A DNA stretch of 64,000 nucleotides, from the NCBI RefSeq assembly GCF_048320135.1, contig NZ_CP182947.1, positions 2,666,001 to 2,730,000 of the forward strand. The letters are read 5' to 3'. Origin of the DNA: Ideonella_A sakaiensis_A. GTDB lineage: Bacteria; Pseudomonadota; Gammaproteobacteria; Burkholderiales; Burkholderiaceae_C. A program made the translations under genes and the position numbers. Positions 33,526 through 42,940 of this stretch are shown piece by piece; position 1 is the first letter of the stretch, and the number at the start of each line of letters is the position of its first letter. The notes beneath the pieces are model-generated. The model saw only the letters and a program-made list of their open reading frames with translations, did no database searches and was not told the DNA's origin.

Positions 33526-34032
33526 TCAGCCCGCCTTCGCCGCCCCGTACGCGCCGGCCGAATACGTCAACTCGTACGAGTGGCTGTACAGCTCGAAGAC
33601 GATGCCGAACGGGTCCTCGACATACACCATGCGGTACGGCTTCTCACCCGGGAAATAGTGGCGCACAGGCATGCGCTGCTTGCCGCCGGCGGCGACGATT
33701 TTCGCGAGCAGGCCTTCGACGTCCGGATCCTGCACCGCGAAATGGAACATGCCGTGGCGGCGGAAGTCGAGGTTGTTCGCAGGCGCGTGGTGGCCGTCGA
33801 ACTCGAACAGCTCGATGCCGATGCGGTCGGCGGTCGCCATGTGCGCGATGCGCAGGCGCTTCCAGCCGGGGCCGAAGACATCGGTGCACATCACGCCGAT
33901 GTCGCTGTCGTCCTCGTCGATCACGGTCGGCTCCATGATCACGTAGAAACCGAGCACGTCGCGGTAGAAGGCGAGCGCCGCCTCGACGTCGGGCACCGAC
34001 AGGCCGATATGGGAAAAGCTTCGGGGATACAT
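33526..34032 (-). CDS. VOC-superfamily (glyoxalase/dioxygenase fold) protein
   Basis: 168 residues with one pair of VOC modules: FSHIGLSVPDVEAALAFYRD at the start, a second metal-ligand region GMFHFAVQDPDVEG and the C-terminal acid in DPFGIVFELYSHSYE. The ATG at 34032 follows AAGGAG at good spacing. The fold binds a divalent metal and serves lyases and ring-cleaving dioxygenases; the substrate is unknown. It is divergent from a LysR gene across 108 bases, so it is probably its target. Confidence 0.86.
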   Translation of the reverse strand: MYPRSFSHIGLSVPDVEAALAFYRDVLGFYVIMEPTVIDEDDSDIGVMCTDVFGPGWKRLRIAHMATADRIGIELFEFDGHHAPANNLDFRRHGMFHFAVQDPDVEGLLAKIVAAGGKQRMPVRHYFPGEKPYRMVYVEDPFGIVFELYSHSYELTYSAGAYGAAKAG

Positions 34033-34140
34033 GCAGGACTCCTTGCGGTCGTTTGTCTGGAATGCCCGAAGTCTGGGTGGCGCTGCACCAAACGTCAAAT
34101 TATGATTTGTTGGTCTTGTAGCTAACTTTTTGTTTGGCCC

Positions 34141-35136
34141 ATGCTGAACGCAACCTGGCTAGAAACCTTCACTACGCTGTGCGAGACCGGCAGCCTGACC
34201 CGCACCGCCGAGCGGCTGCACATGACGCAGCCGGGCGTCTCGCAGCACCTGCACAAGCTCGAAGACAGGCTGGGCTGCAAGCTTCTCAGCCGCGACGGCA
34301 AGAGCTTCACGCTGACGCCTGCCGGCGAGCGCTTGCTGGCGCTCGGCCTGTCGCGCCGCCGCGAGGAGCGCCAGGTGCTCGAAGAGATCCGCGTCGACGA
34401 TCCCGACGTCGGCCAGGTCGCCGTGGCGTGCTCGGGCAGCTTTGCGCTGCTGCTGTATCCGCGCCTGCTCGACCACAGTGCACCGCGCGCGCAGCTCTCG
34501 ATCGCGCTCGAAGCCGCGCCGCAGCCCGCAATCCTGCAGGGCGTGCTCGACGGGCGCTTCGACATCGGCGTGCTGCATCACGATCCGTCCCACCCGCGCA
34601 TCGCGGCAGAGCGTGTCGGCGCGGAAGAGCTGTGCCTGGTGTTGCCGGCCGATGAAGTCGGTCGCAACAGAAAGAAGGGAACCACGCCGACCTTCGAAGC
34701 GCTCGAACAACGCGGCTTCATCGGCCACCCCGACGGCCCGGCACTGGCCGAACTGCTGCTCGGCCCGAACTATCCGGGCGAGTTCTCCGGCGGCGACCGG
34801 CTGCGCCTGCGCGGCTACGTCAACCAGATCGGCCAGATCCCGGCGCCGGTGGCCCAAGGCATCGGCTACACCATCCTGCCGGAAAGCGGCATCGCGGCCT
34901 TCCCGCAACGCGAGCGGCTGCGCGTCGTGCCACTCGCGCAGCGGGTCCATCACGAGTTGTGGCTGGTGATGCGCAAGGGCCGGGAATTGGCGCAGCGCAT
35001 CGGCGCCGTGGCCGAGATCGTTGGAGACACGGCGCGCGGCATCGGTGCTGGCATCTCGTCCAAGCGGCGGCGCAGCCCTGTAGGAGGGGCTTCAGCCCCG
35101 ATTCGGGATCGTGGCATGCGTACAAAGCGCGGCTGA
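34141..35136 (+). CDS. LysR-family transcriptional regulator with a repeat-derived tail
   Basis: 331 residues. The helix-turn-helix is at residues about 5-60 (TWLETFTTLCETGSLTRTAE, then TQPGVSQHLHKLE), followed by the effector domain (GVLDGRFDIGVLHHD, QGIGYTILPESGI). Residues after about 310 (GGASAPIRDRGMRTKRG) come from a palindromic repeat starting at 35080, which also gives the TGA stop; aceK has the same tail in the same frame. It is divergent from the VOC gene and probably regulates it. Confidence 0.88.
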   Translation: MLNATWLETFTTLCETGSLTRTAERLHMTQPGVSQHLHKLEDRLGCKLLSRDGKSFTLTPAGERLLALGLSRRREERQVLEEIRVDDPDVGQVAVACSGSFALLLYPRLLDHSAPRAQLSIALEAAPQPAILQGVLDGRFDIGVLHHDPSHPRIAAERVGAEELCLVLPADEVGRNRKKGTTPTFEALEQRGFIGHPDGPALAELLLGPNYPGEFSGGDRLRLRGYVNQIGQIPAPVAQGIGYTILPESGIAAFPQRERLRVVPLAQRVHHELWLVMRKGRELAQRIGAVAEIVGDTARGIGAGISSKRRRSPVGGASAPIRDRGMRTKRG

Positions 35137-35307
35137 AGCCGCTCCCACAAACCACCCCGGGAGGGCTTCCGCCCCGATTCGCGCTGGCGGCATTGCAAAA
35201 GAATCGCGGCTGAAGCCGCTCCTGCAAGAACACCCCGTGGGAGGGGCTTCAGCCCCGATTCGGGCTGGTGGCATTGCAACAAAAATCGCGGCTGAAGCCG
35301 CTCCTAC
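35080..35307. repeat. Three palindromic repeat pairs, the first inside the LysR coding end
   Basis: Pairs lie at 35080-35148, about 35159-35225 and 35237-35307. Each has a G-type half then a C-type half. The second is slightly worn (GAGGGCTTCCGCCCCGATTC). They lie between the LysR gene and the esterase gene. Confidence 0.93.
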
Positions 35308-35373
35308 AGAGCAAGCAGGTGCCAAGACAACCTTCGAGATCGCGGGCCAAGGGTTTTCCCGCAGAATGCCTGC

Positions 35374-36483
35374 ATGGTCAAACGCATCCGCAGCAATCCA
35401 CTGGCCACGGCCTGGCATCGCAGTCTGACGACGCTGACCCGGCAGACGATGCTGGCCAGCCAGCGTGCGGTCACGCAGGCGGTGAAGTCGGCGCGCAAGT
35501 CGGCCAGCAAACCTGGCAGCGCGGCCGCGGCGGTCAAACGGCTGAACCCGCTGCTCGCGCCACCAGCCAAGCCGCCGCGCGGCGCGGGCGACTGGCTCAG
35601 TGGCATCGCGGTCGGCGCTGCCGGCATGCGGCGCTTCCGCCTGTACCGTCCGCCGGGTGTGAAGCCGACCGAACGGCTGCCATTGATGGTGATGTTGCAC
35701 GGCTGCAGCCAGGATGCCGCGGTGTTCGCCAGCAGCACGCGGATGAACCGCATCGCCGCGCGTGAACGCTTTCTGGTGCTGTATCCGGAGCAGGACCGGT
35801 TGGCAAACCCGCAAGGCTGCTGGAACTGGTTCGATACCGACAGCCGCCGGGCCTATGGCGAAGCGGCGCTGATCCTGCAGGCGGTTGACCAAGCCTGCAT
35901 GCTGTACCCGGTCGACCGGAATCGCATCGCGGTGGCTGGTCTGTCGGCCGGCGCGAGCATGGCCGCGCTGCTCGCCAGCCGCCATCCGGAGCGCTTCAAG
36001 GCGGTCGTGATGCATTCGGGCATTCCGCCGGGCACCGCGCATTCATCGCTGTCGGCGCTCGGTGCAATGGGCGGCCGCCGCGTGACGCATGCGCCGGCGC
36101 CGCGCCCGCTGCTGTTGCAACAGGCCCCGCAAGCCTGGCCGCCGCTGCTGGTGATCCACGGCCAGCTCGACCACGTCGTCTCACCGCGCAACGGCCGCGC
36201 CGCCGCAGAGTTGTGGGCAGCAACGGCCGGCGCAAAAGCAGGCACGCCGCGCGAGGTCCGGCGTGGTGAGCGCCATCCGATGACGCTGACCGATTTCAAG
36301 CGCAGCGGCCGCACCGCAGTGACGCTGATCGAAATCAGCCGCCTCGGCCACGCCTGGAGCGGCGGCGCCGCCAACCAGGCCTACGGCGACGGCAACGGGC
36401 CGGACGCATCGCGGCTGGCCTGGTCGTTTGCGGCGAAGCAGTTTGCCGCGAAGCAATCATCCCGGATACCCGCCCGCGGGTAG
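35374..36483 (+). CDS. PHB depolymerase-family esterase
   Basis: 369 residues of the LpqC/PHB depolymerase alpha/beta-hydrolase group. Marks are MVMLHGCSQDA (oxyanion region), the nucleophile box GLSAGASMA, the catalytic Asp in IHGQLDHVVSPRN and the catalytic His in GHAWSGG. QGCWNWFDTDSRR is typical of the group. There is no clear signal peptide; a lysine- and alanine-rich N-terminus precedes the fold, so it is probably intracellular. With phaC at 4557-6305, a role in PHA turnover is plausible. Confidence 0.87.
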   Translation: MVKRIRSNPLATAWHRSLTTLTRQTMLASQRAVTQAVKSARKSASKPGSAAAAVKRLNPLLAPPAKPPRGAGDWLSGIAVGAAGMRRFRLYRPPGVKPTERLPLMVMLHGCSQDAAVFASSTRMNRIAARERFLVLYPEQDRLANPQGCWNWFDTDSRRAYGEAALILQAVDQACMLYPVDRNRIAVAGLSAGASMAALLASRHPERFKAVVMHSGIPPGTAHSSLSALGAMGGRRVTHAPAPRPLLLQQAPQAWPPLLVIHGQLDHVVSPRNGRAAAELWAATAGAKAGTPREVRRGERHPMTLTDFKRSGRTAVTLIEISRLGHAWSGGAANQAYGDGNGPDASRLAWSFAAKQFAAKQSSRIPARG

Positions 36484-36680
36484 AGCGGCGTCTGGCGCAC
36501 GCGGCGGCCTGGAAATGCCGGGTTGTTGCAGCGGGCAGACCGAGGTAGAAACCAGACCTCGACGCTGCGCATGCACTCGCATCGCCGGGACCCATGCAGT
36601 ATCGTGGCTGGTCGGCCATCTGCTGAAGTCCTGATGGCCACGGCCCAGCCCATTGTTCACCAACAATGCAGGAGGGGGTC

Positions 36681-37910
36681 ATGAGCGCATTTCCGCGTGC
36701 AGCGCGATGGGCTGCGAGTCTGGTCATCGGGGCGGCTTTTCTTCATGCGCCGGCAAGCGCAGCCCCTGCAAGCGCAGCGCCGCCACCCGACACGTTTTTC
36801 AACGGTTTCGAGGATCCCGCCGATATCGACGGCCCGTTCTGCGTCGGCACGTCATCGCCGATCCGGTACAGCTGCGGCACACGCAAGGCAACCGGCACCG
36901 ATGGGATTCCCTCCGCGGCTGGCAGGTGGCATGCAGCAGCAGGGCCTGAAAGCTCGACCCAGTATGGCGGCTCCAGTTCGAGCTTTCCAGAGGGGGGCTA
37001 TACGACCTCGATCGACGTCTATCTTGCCAGCCATCCGTCGCCATTCGATTGGCAATTCGATTGGTCCTCGAATGTCAACGATCCCGATGGCAACTTGCGA
37101 AGCGAATTTCCCATTACCGTAGAAAAAATCGCAAGCGGTTGGGCGATCAGCCCCAAGAAAGCGCCTGAGGCTGACCGGCTGACAGTCGAGAGAGTCGGCT
37201 GGTACACCTTGCTGCACCACTTTCGCGACGGAGGTGGCGGTGTCCTCGAAGTGGTGATGAGCGTGATCGGCCCATCAGGCGCCATTCTGAAGAGCTGGAC
37301 GCGCAGCGATGCGGCTGATGTGATCGGTACGCCCATCGGTGGCCATCGTGACGGACAGCTGCGTCTGCGCAGCATGGACTTCTTGTTGATCGACAACATC
37401 GTTCGCGCGGCCAACAACCTGTACGCGCTCAAGTTGAAAGTCCGCCACAACCTCGCTGCGCTGTTGCCGACCAGCAGCCCGCATGACGACAAGCGGATCG
37501 ACAAGGCCATCGCCCACCTCGACAAGAGCCTGGGCAAAGACCGCTGGATCGATCACGATTCCCTCGCCGCGAAGCTTGGCAAGAAGGTGTTCTCCGACGA
37601 GGCGAAGGCGGTCGATGACCTGCTGAAGGTCCGCGGCAGCGATCTGTCCGCGATCATCCTTGAACTGGTGCGCATCGATTCAAGGCTCGCAGCAACCGCG
37701 ATCGCCGATGCGCAGCGCGCATACGACCTCTCAGCGTGCCCCAGTACCTTGAGCAAGGCATGCAGGAAGGCGGCGGGCGAGATCGAAAAGGCCGCGAAGG
37801 AGATGACCGATGCCACCGCTGCCCTTGCGAACATCGATTATGTGAAAGCGATCGAGGAATACCGCAAGGCCTGGCAGCGGGCGGACAAGGCGATGAAGGC
37901 CTTGTCCTGA
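36681..37910 (+). CDS. Secreted protein, unknown function
   Basis: 409 residues with a clear signal peptide (ARWAASLVIGAAFLHAPASA). The N-terminal half is beta-rich with FFNGFEDPADIDGPFC, resembling secreted proteins in which a short FxGFE-type motif starts a jelly-roll-like domain; the C-terminal half is helical and charged. AGGAGGGGG precedes the ATG at 36681. Base composition is a little lower in GC than its neighbours. No function is assigned. Confidence 0.7.
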   Translation: MSAFPRAARWAASLVIGAAFLHAPASAAPASAAPPPDTFFNGFEDPADIDGPFCVGTSSPIRYSCGTRKATGTDGIPSAAGRWHAAAGPESSTQYGGSSSSFPEGGYTTSIDVYLASHPSPFDWQFDWSSNVNDPDGNLRSEFPITVEKIASGWAISPKKAPEADRLTVERVGWYTLLHHFRDGGGGVLEVVMSVIGPSGAILKSWTRSDAADVIGTPIGGHRDGQLRLRSMDFLLIDNIVRAANNLYALKLKVRHNLAALLPTSSPHDDKRIDKAIAHLDKSLGKDRWIDHDSLAAKLGKKVFSDEAKAVDDLLKVRGSDLSAIILELVRIDSRLAATAIADAQRAYDLSACPSTLSKACRKAAGEIEKAAKEMTDATAALANIDYVKAIEEYRKAWQRADKAMKALS

Positions 37911-38018
37911 TGATCGTTCGGGGGCCTGGACGAACACACCCAGGAATCGGTTCAAAAGCGGGTCGAACGTGAATGCAGCGCGGCAACGCGGCACAGCCGC
38001 TATCCGCGCGAAGCCTGA

Positions 38019-38372
38019 CTGGCCGACCCGCTGGCCGAGGACAAGATCTGTGGCGTCTGGCGAATGAGCTTGCAGGACCTTGTCGCCACCAAGCTGATGG
38101 CCAACTCGGATCGCTGGGCAGACGCCGGCGTGATGAGCCGCGACCTGATCGATCACGCGGTGCTCACCGATGACGACGGCCGCCTGGACCCGGCCGGTAT
38201 GACCAAGGCCAGGCGTGCCTACGGCCCGAGCGTGCTGATCGATCTGCAAAAGGCCTGCGCGAATTTGCTCGACGATCACGATCGGCTGCGCGACCGCATC
38301 CGAAAGCTCGGTGTGCACGTGCCCGAGGCGGCCTTGCGGGCAAGGATCCAGTCCCTCGCATCGTCGTTGTAG
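38019..38372 (+). pseudogene. C-terminal fragment of an AbiEii/AbiGii-type nucleotidyltransferase
   Basis: From 38019 the frame reads LADPLAEDKICGVWRMSLQD, then DLVATKLMANSDRWAD, SRDLIDHAVL, and a helical end (AYGPSVLIDLQKA, LRARIQSLASSL). This matches the C-terminal helical part of AbiEii-like abortive-infection nucleotidyltransferases. An in-frame TGA at 38016-38018 and the absence of the catalytic GS...D.D part upstream show that only about 110 residues remain. No AbiEi-type antitoxin is nearby. Confidence 0.62.
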
Positions 38373-38393
38373 CCGCGTTTTGCCCTTCCTCTT

Positions 38394-38790
38394 GTAGGAG
38401 GGGCTTCAGCCCCGATTGGGCTGGTGACATGCGACGAAATCGCGGCTGAAGCCGCTCCCACGGACATGCGTCCGATGCCGCTTATTGCGATGCTGTAGCC
38501 TGTCTTTGTAGGAGGGGCTTCAGCCCCGATTGGGCTGGTGGCATGCGACGAAATCGTGGCTGAAGCCGCTCCCACGGGCATGCGTCCGATGCCGCTTATT
38601 GCGATGCTGTAGCCTGTCTTTGTAGGAGGGGCTTCAGCCCCGATTTTGGCGGTTGCCATGCGACGAAATCGTGGCTGAAGCCGCTCCCACGGACGTGCAG
38701 AAATCGATCCGATTTTGTGGGAGGGGCTTCAGCCCCGATTCCGGGGTCGTGCCATTCAAAGAATCGCGGCTGAAGCCGCTCCTGCAAGTG
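38394..38790. repeat. Tandem 114-bp repeat units with paired palindromes
   Basis: Units start at 38394, 38508 and 38622 (period 114) with almost identical sequence, followed by a related pair at 38717-38790. Each unit has a G-type half, a linker with CATGCGACGAAATCG, a C-type half, and a spacer containing CCGATGCCGCTTATTGCGATG. The array is built on the same principle as the one at 27032 but with a different spacer and the opposite half order. Confidence 0.93.
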
Positions 38791-38809
38791 TGGATCAGCT
38801 GAACACTCC

Positions 38810-41320
38810 TCACCCGCCCGCCCGCAGCAATGCCGCCGGCGAGACCTTCAGCCTCGACAACAACACCTGCGCACCGGCGCCGAGGCTCAGCACGCTGACG
38901 CCGAGCGCGGTGACGGCGCCGGTCCAGTACAGGCCGCTCGGGTCGAGTTGCAGCCGCCATTGCAGCAGCACCGCCGCCAGCAGGCTGCCGAGCAGCATCG
39001 CAAACAGCGCCGTCACCACCGCCAGCAACCCGTACTCCCAGCGCAACACGCGCCGCAGGCTGCCGATGCGGGCGCCGAGCGCATACATCACGCTGGCCTC
39101 GTAGACCTGGCGGGCGCGGCTCGCAGCAACGACGCTGGCCAGCACCAGCAGGCTGGCAGCGAGGCAGGCGAAGGCAATCACCGCGAGCCCGGCGCCGGCG
39201 CGCCCCATCAGGCCGCGCGTCGTGTCGAGCAGCGCCTGCGTGCGCACGCTGACGATGTTCGGCGCAACGGCTGCCAGCCGGTCCTGCGCAGCGATCGCAT
39301 CGTCGGCCGACAGCCACGCGGCGCCGACTTCGCGGGTGATGAAGGGGTCGAGCACACCGTCGCTGAAGATCGCCTCCAGCCACAGCCGCGCCTGCATCCG
39401 GCGCTGTGCATAAATGGCCGCCAGCTCGGCCTCCACGGTCTGCCCCATGATCTCGAAGCGCAAGATATCCCCGACCTGCAGCCCCATCTGGTCGGCCTCG
39501 CGGTCTTCCATCGCAACCCGCGGCCGGCTGCTGTCACCGGCCGGCCACCACGCGCCGCGCGTGACGACGACATCGTCGATGTTGCCGCTGCGATGGCTCA
39601 GCTTCTGCTCGTCGCGCGCCTCGGCACGGCGGCCTTCGACGCTGCTGTCGGCCAGCACCTCGCCGTTCACCGCGGCCAGCCGCCCGAGCACCAGCGGCGC
39701 CGTCTCGACGCGCTGCAGACTCGGCGCAGCGCCCATCACCTCGCGCAGCAGCGGCACCTGGCTGCTCTGCACGTCGTAGAACACCAGCCCCGGCGCCTCG
39801 CGCGGCACCGTCTCGTCGATCGCCCGCAACAATGCGCTGACCACCAGCGTGCAGGCCACCAGCAGCGTCAATGCCGAGCCGAGCGAGAGCAGCGCCGCAC
39901 GCAGCGGCGAGCCGGGCCGTTGCAGCGACGACAACGCCACCCGCGCCTCGAAGCCGAGCCGCCGGCCCGGGCTGTTCAGCAGACGTCTCGCGAGCACGCG
40001 CAGCCCGCGCAGCACACCTTCGAGCAGCGCAAGCAGCAGCGCCACCGCGGCGAAGAACGCGAGCCCGAAACGCGGATCAGGCAACGCAAAAACCAGCGCG
40101 GCAAGCACCAGCAGGCCGACGCCGGCCGTCAGCAGCCAGGCCGCACGCGGCGTACGCAATGCGCCGCCGTCGATGCCGCGAAACAGCGCCGCCGGGCTGA
40201 CGCTGAGCGCGCGGCCGAGCGCCGGCAATGCAAAGGCCGCAGCGGTCAGTACACCGAACCCGACCGCAACCAGCAGCGGCAGCAGCAGTTCCGACAACGG
40301 CGCGGCCAGCGGCACCTGCGCCGCGGCGATCTGCAGCCCCGCCAGCGCCAGCGCGCCGCCGACCAGCGCACCGAGCGTGCTTGCCGCAGCAGCAAGCATC
40401 AGCACCTGCAGCAGCACCAGCGCGGCAAGCCGGCCTTCGCGCAGGCCGAGTGCACGCAGCGTCGCCAGCGTGCCGAGCTTGCCGTCGAGGTAGGCGCGCA
40501 CGCTGTTGAAGACGCCGAGCCCGCCGATGAACAGTGCCGAAAAGCCGACCAGCAACAAGCCCGAGCCGATCTGGCCAAGCACCTCGGCGACGCGGTCGCT
40601 GCGGTCGTCGACGGTGCGCACCTCGGCGCGCAGCTCCGGAAAGGCGTCGAAGAAGGCGCTGCGCCATGCGGCCGGCGCTTCGTCGGTGCGCACCCGGTAC
40701 TGGTATTCGACCCGGCTCAGCGGTTGCACCAGGCCGGTCGCGGCGAGGCCGCCATCCGATACCAGCACCGGCCCGCCGCGCCACTCGGCGCGCAGCCCGC
40801 GATCGGGTTGCTCGAGCACCAGCGCGCGCACCTCGAGTTCGGCATCGCCGACCTCGACACGATCGCCAGGCGCCAGTTCGAGCCGCCGCGCCAGCACCGC
40901 ATCGAGCGCGATGCCCCACGAGCCGTTGCGTTGTGCCAGCGTCTCGCTCAGCGGGCCGGCGGGCTGCAGTTCGAGCTTGCCGTACAGCGGATATCGCGCA
41001 TCGGCGCTCTGCAGTTCAACGAGCATCGCGCGGCCGTCCTGTCGGCGCAGCATCGTGCGCAGCTCGACCAGCCGCGACACCTCGCCGCGTTGCGCCATCC
41101 AGTCGAGTACGTCAGGCGCGAGCGGCGCGCGGTGCTCGACTTCCAGATCGCCACCGAACAGCGTGCGCAGATCGGCCTGCATCGATGCCGAGACCTGCCG
41201 GTACAGCCCGCCGCCGGCAGCGATCAGCGCCACGCCGAGCATCAGGCAGGCCGCAAATACCCACAGCGGCCGGCCACCGGCGCGCAGGTCGCGCCACGCG
41301 AGATCAAGCAGAAACCGCAT
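38810..41320 (-). CDS. FtsX-like permease of an ABC exporter (YbbP-type)
   Basis: 836 residues with a first membrane helix near residue 20 (LWVFAACLMLGVALIAAG), a large periplasmic part, a central FtsX block near residues 260-380, several mid-protein helices and a second FtsX block near the C-terminus. This duplicated layout matches YbbP-like permeases. The ATG at 41320 lies inside the end of the ATPase gene (17-base overlap), so the two are coupled. The exporter probably acts on lipids or lipoproteins, or in envelope stress; the substrate is unknown. Confidence 0.9.
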   Translation of the reverse strand: MRFLLDLAWRDLRAGGRPLWVFAACLMLGVALIAAGGGLYRQVSASMQADLRTLFGGDLEVEHRAPLAPDVLDWMAQRGEVSRLVELRTMLRRQDGRAMLVELQSADARYPLYGKLELQPAGPLSETLAQRNGSWGIALDAVLARRLELAPGDRVEVGDAELEVRALVLEQPDRGLRAEWRGGPVLVSDGGLAATGLVQPLSRVEYQYRVRTDEAPAAWRSAFFDAFPELRAEVRTVDDRSDRVAEVLGQIGSGLLLVGFSALFIGGLGVFNSVRAYLDGKLGTLATLRALGLREGRLAALVLLQVLMLAAAASTLGALVGGALALAGLQIAAAQVPLAAPLSELLLPLLVAVGFGVLTAAAFALPALGRALSVSPAALFRGIDGGALRTPRAAWLLTAGVGLLVLAALVFALPDPRFGLAFFAAVALLLALLEGVLRGLRVLARRLLNSPGRRLGFEARVALSSLQRPGSPLRAALLSLGSALTLLVACTLVVSALLRAIDETVPREAPGLVFYDVQSSQVPLLREVMGAAPSLQRVETAPLVLGRLAAVNGEVLADSSVEGRRAEARDEQKLSHRSGNIDDVVVTRGAWWPAGDSSRPRVAMEDREADQMGLQVGDILRFEIMGQTVEAELAAIYAQRRMQARLWLEAIFSDGVLDPFITREVGAAWLSADDAIAAQDRLAAVAPNIVSVRTQALLDTTRGLMGRAGAGLAVIAFACLAASLLVLASVVAASRARQVYEASVMYALGARIGSLRRVLRWEYGLLAVVTALFAMLLGSLLAAVLLQWRLQLDPSGLYWTGAVTALGVSVLSLGAGAQVLLSRLKVSPAALLRAGG

Positions 41321-42068
41321 CGGGCTGGTCCTGCGTGGCCGATCGGTCCGCCACCGCTTCATGCAGGCAGCCGTCGTGCAGCTGCAGCACGCGGTCGCAG
41401 CGCGCGGCAAATTCGAGGTCGTGTGTTACCAGCACCAGCGTCGCGCCGCTGTCGCGGTGCAGCTCGAACAACAGGTCGCGCACCATCGCACCGGTGTGGT
41501 CGTCGAGGTTGCCGGTCGGCTCGTCGGCCAGCAGCAGCCGCGGACCATGCACCAGCGCACGCGCAATCGCGACCCGCTGCTGCTCGCCGCCGGAGAGCTG
41601 GCTCGGATAGTGGCCGAGCCGCTCGCCCAGGCCGACGCGCTGCAGCAGCGCACGTGCGCGCGGCAATGCGTCGGCCGCACCGGCGATCTGCAACGGCAGC
41701 GCAACGTTGTCGAGCGCACTGAGGCTCGGCAGCAGGTGGAACGACTGAAACACGATGCCGATATCGTCGCGCCGCAGGTCGGCCAGCGCATCGCGGTCCA
41801 GCGTCGCGAGGTCGGTGCCGGCAACGATGACGCGACCGGCCGTCGGCCGCTCCAGCCCTGCCAGCAGCAGCAGCAACGAACTCTTGCCCGACCCCGAATG
41901 CCCGGCCACCGCGACGCTCTGGCCGGCAGCAATCTGCAGGTCGACACCACGCAGCACCTCGATGCGAGACGCTTCGAGTTCGTAATGCAGGCTCAGCTGC
42001 TGCAGCTCGATGATGGAGGGCGGCGGTGCCGAAGGCCGCAGCACGGATGGCGTCGATCGTGCAGTCAT
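41304..42068 (-). CDS. ABC exporter ATP-binding protein (YbbA/LolD-type)
   Basis: 254 residues with Walker A GHSGSGKSS, the Q-loop VFQSFHLLPSL, signature SGGEQQRVAIARAL, Walker B LLLADEPTGNLD and H-loop VTHDLEFAARCD. The TGNLD form is typical of the MacB/LolD/YbbA group that pairs with FtsX-type permeases. The ATG at 42068 (MTARS) is preferred over one at 42095. It is the first gene of a two-gene operon. Confidence 0.92.
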   Translation of the reverse strand: MTARSTPSVLRPSAPPPSIIELQQLSLHYELEASRIEVLRGVDLQIAAGQSVAVAGHSGSGKSSLLLLLAGLERPTAGRVIVAGTDLATLDRDALADLRRDDIGIVFQSFHLLPSLSALDNVALPLQIAGAADALPRARALLQRVGLGERLGHYPSQLSGGEQQRVAIARALVHGPRLLLADEPTGNLDDHTGAMVRDLLFELHRDSGATLVLVTHDLEFAARCDRVLQLHDGCLHEAVADRSATQDQPDAVSA

Positions 42069-42173
42069 CACCCGAGTGTGCCGGGCGCCGGCCATTCCGT
42101 GTTTCGGCGGGGCTTTGCCGGGCGCGGTGCAGCGGCAGAGTCTTGATGGGCAATTCGGTGGATGGGCTATTTT

Positions 42174-42238
42174 GTGGGAGGGGCTTCAGCCCCGATTCGG
42201 GCTGGTGCCATGCAAATCGCGGCTGAAGCCGCTCCTAC
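42174..42238. repeat. Single palindromic repeat pair
   Basis: A clean 65-bp copy: G-type half GTGGGAGGGGCTTCAGCCCC, linker GATTCGGGCTGGTGCCATG, then the C-type half ending GCCGCTCCTAC. It lies between two divergent genes, upstream of both, unlike most copies. Confidence 0.93.
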
Positions 42239-42407
42239 AGGGCGTGTGGCATCGGAGCGGCCTCTTCTGTGAACCCCGATCCGCGCTCCCGCAACAAACA
42301 CATTGCGTTGCATCCGATACACCGGAGCGGGTCATCTGCGCAGGCATCATCGCGTTAGACGCTGACACCACCCGCATCGGGCGGTTGCATCAAAACCAAC
42401 AAGGACC

Positions 42408-42917
42408 ATGATGAACAAATTTGCACTCGCACTGATCCCCGCATTGCTGACTGGCGCCGCCTTCGCGCAGACCGTCACCCCGCTGCCGGTTGCGGCCACC
42501 GCATCTGCTGCCGTGAGCACCAAGGCTGAAGTCAAGGCCGAGCAGAAGGTGCTGAAGGCCGAGAAGGCCGAAGCCAAGGTCGATGCAAAGGCCGATGCGA
42601 AGGTCGAAACGGCGATCGAGAAGGCCGACAAGACGATCGACAAGGCCGTCACGAAGGCCAGCAAGACGACCGAAAAGGCCGACGCGAAGGCCGCTGAAGC
42701 CGCGCCGGAGGACAAGGTCAAGGCCCAGGCGAAGGCCGACAAGACCGCCGCAAAGGCCGAACACAAGGCCGAGAAGAAGATGATCGACGCCCAGGAAAAG
42801 GTCGCCAAGACGATGGTCGAATCGACCGCGGACAAGGCAGCTGCGGCCAGCAAGACCGCCGCCGTGACGGCCGAAGCCGCCGCCGACGTGAAGGCGTCGA
42901 CGGCAGTGAAGAAATAA
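42408..42917 (+). CDS. Exported lysine/alanine-rich helical protein
   Basis: 169 residues with a signal peptide (NKFALALIPALLTGAAFAQ) and a mature part built from degenerate KADAK/KAEK-type repeats with almost no hydrophobic residues, expected to be a long charged helix. AAGGA precedes the second of two ATGs (42408 and 42411). A strong terminator follows. It resembles histone H1-like or apolipoprotein-like low-complexity proteins; the function is unknown. Confidence 0.75.
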   Translation: MMNKFALALIPALLTGAAFAQTVTPLPVAATASAAVSTKAEVKAEQKVLKAEKAEAKVDAKADAKVETAIEKADKTIDKAVTKASKTTEKADAKAAEAAPEDKVKAQAKADKTAAKAEHKAEKKMIDAQEKVAKTMVESTADKAAAASKTAAVTAEAAADVKASTAVKK

Positions 42918-42940
42918 GCACTCGCGTCAACGTGAACAAA

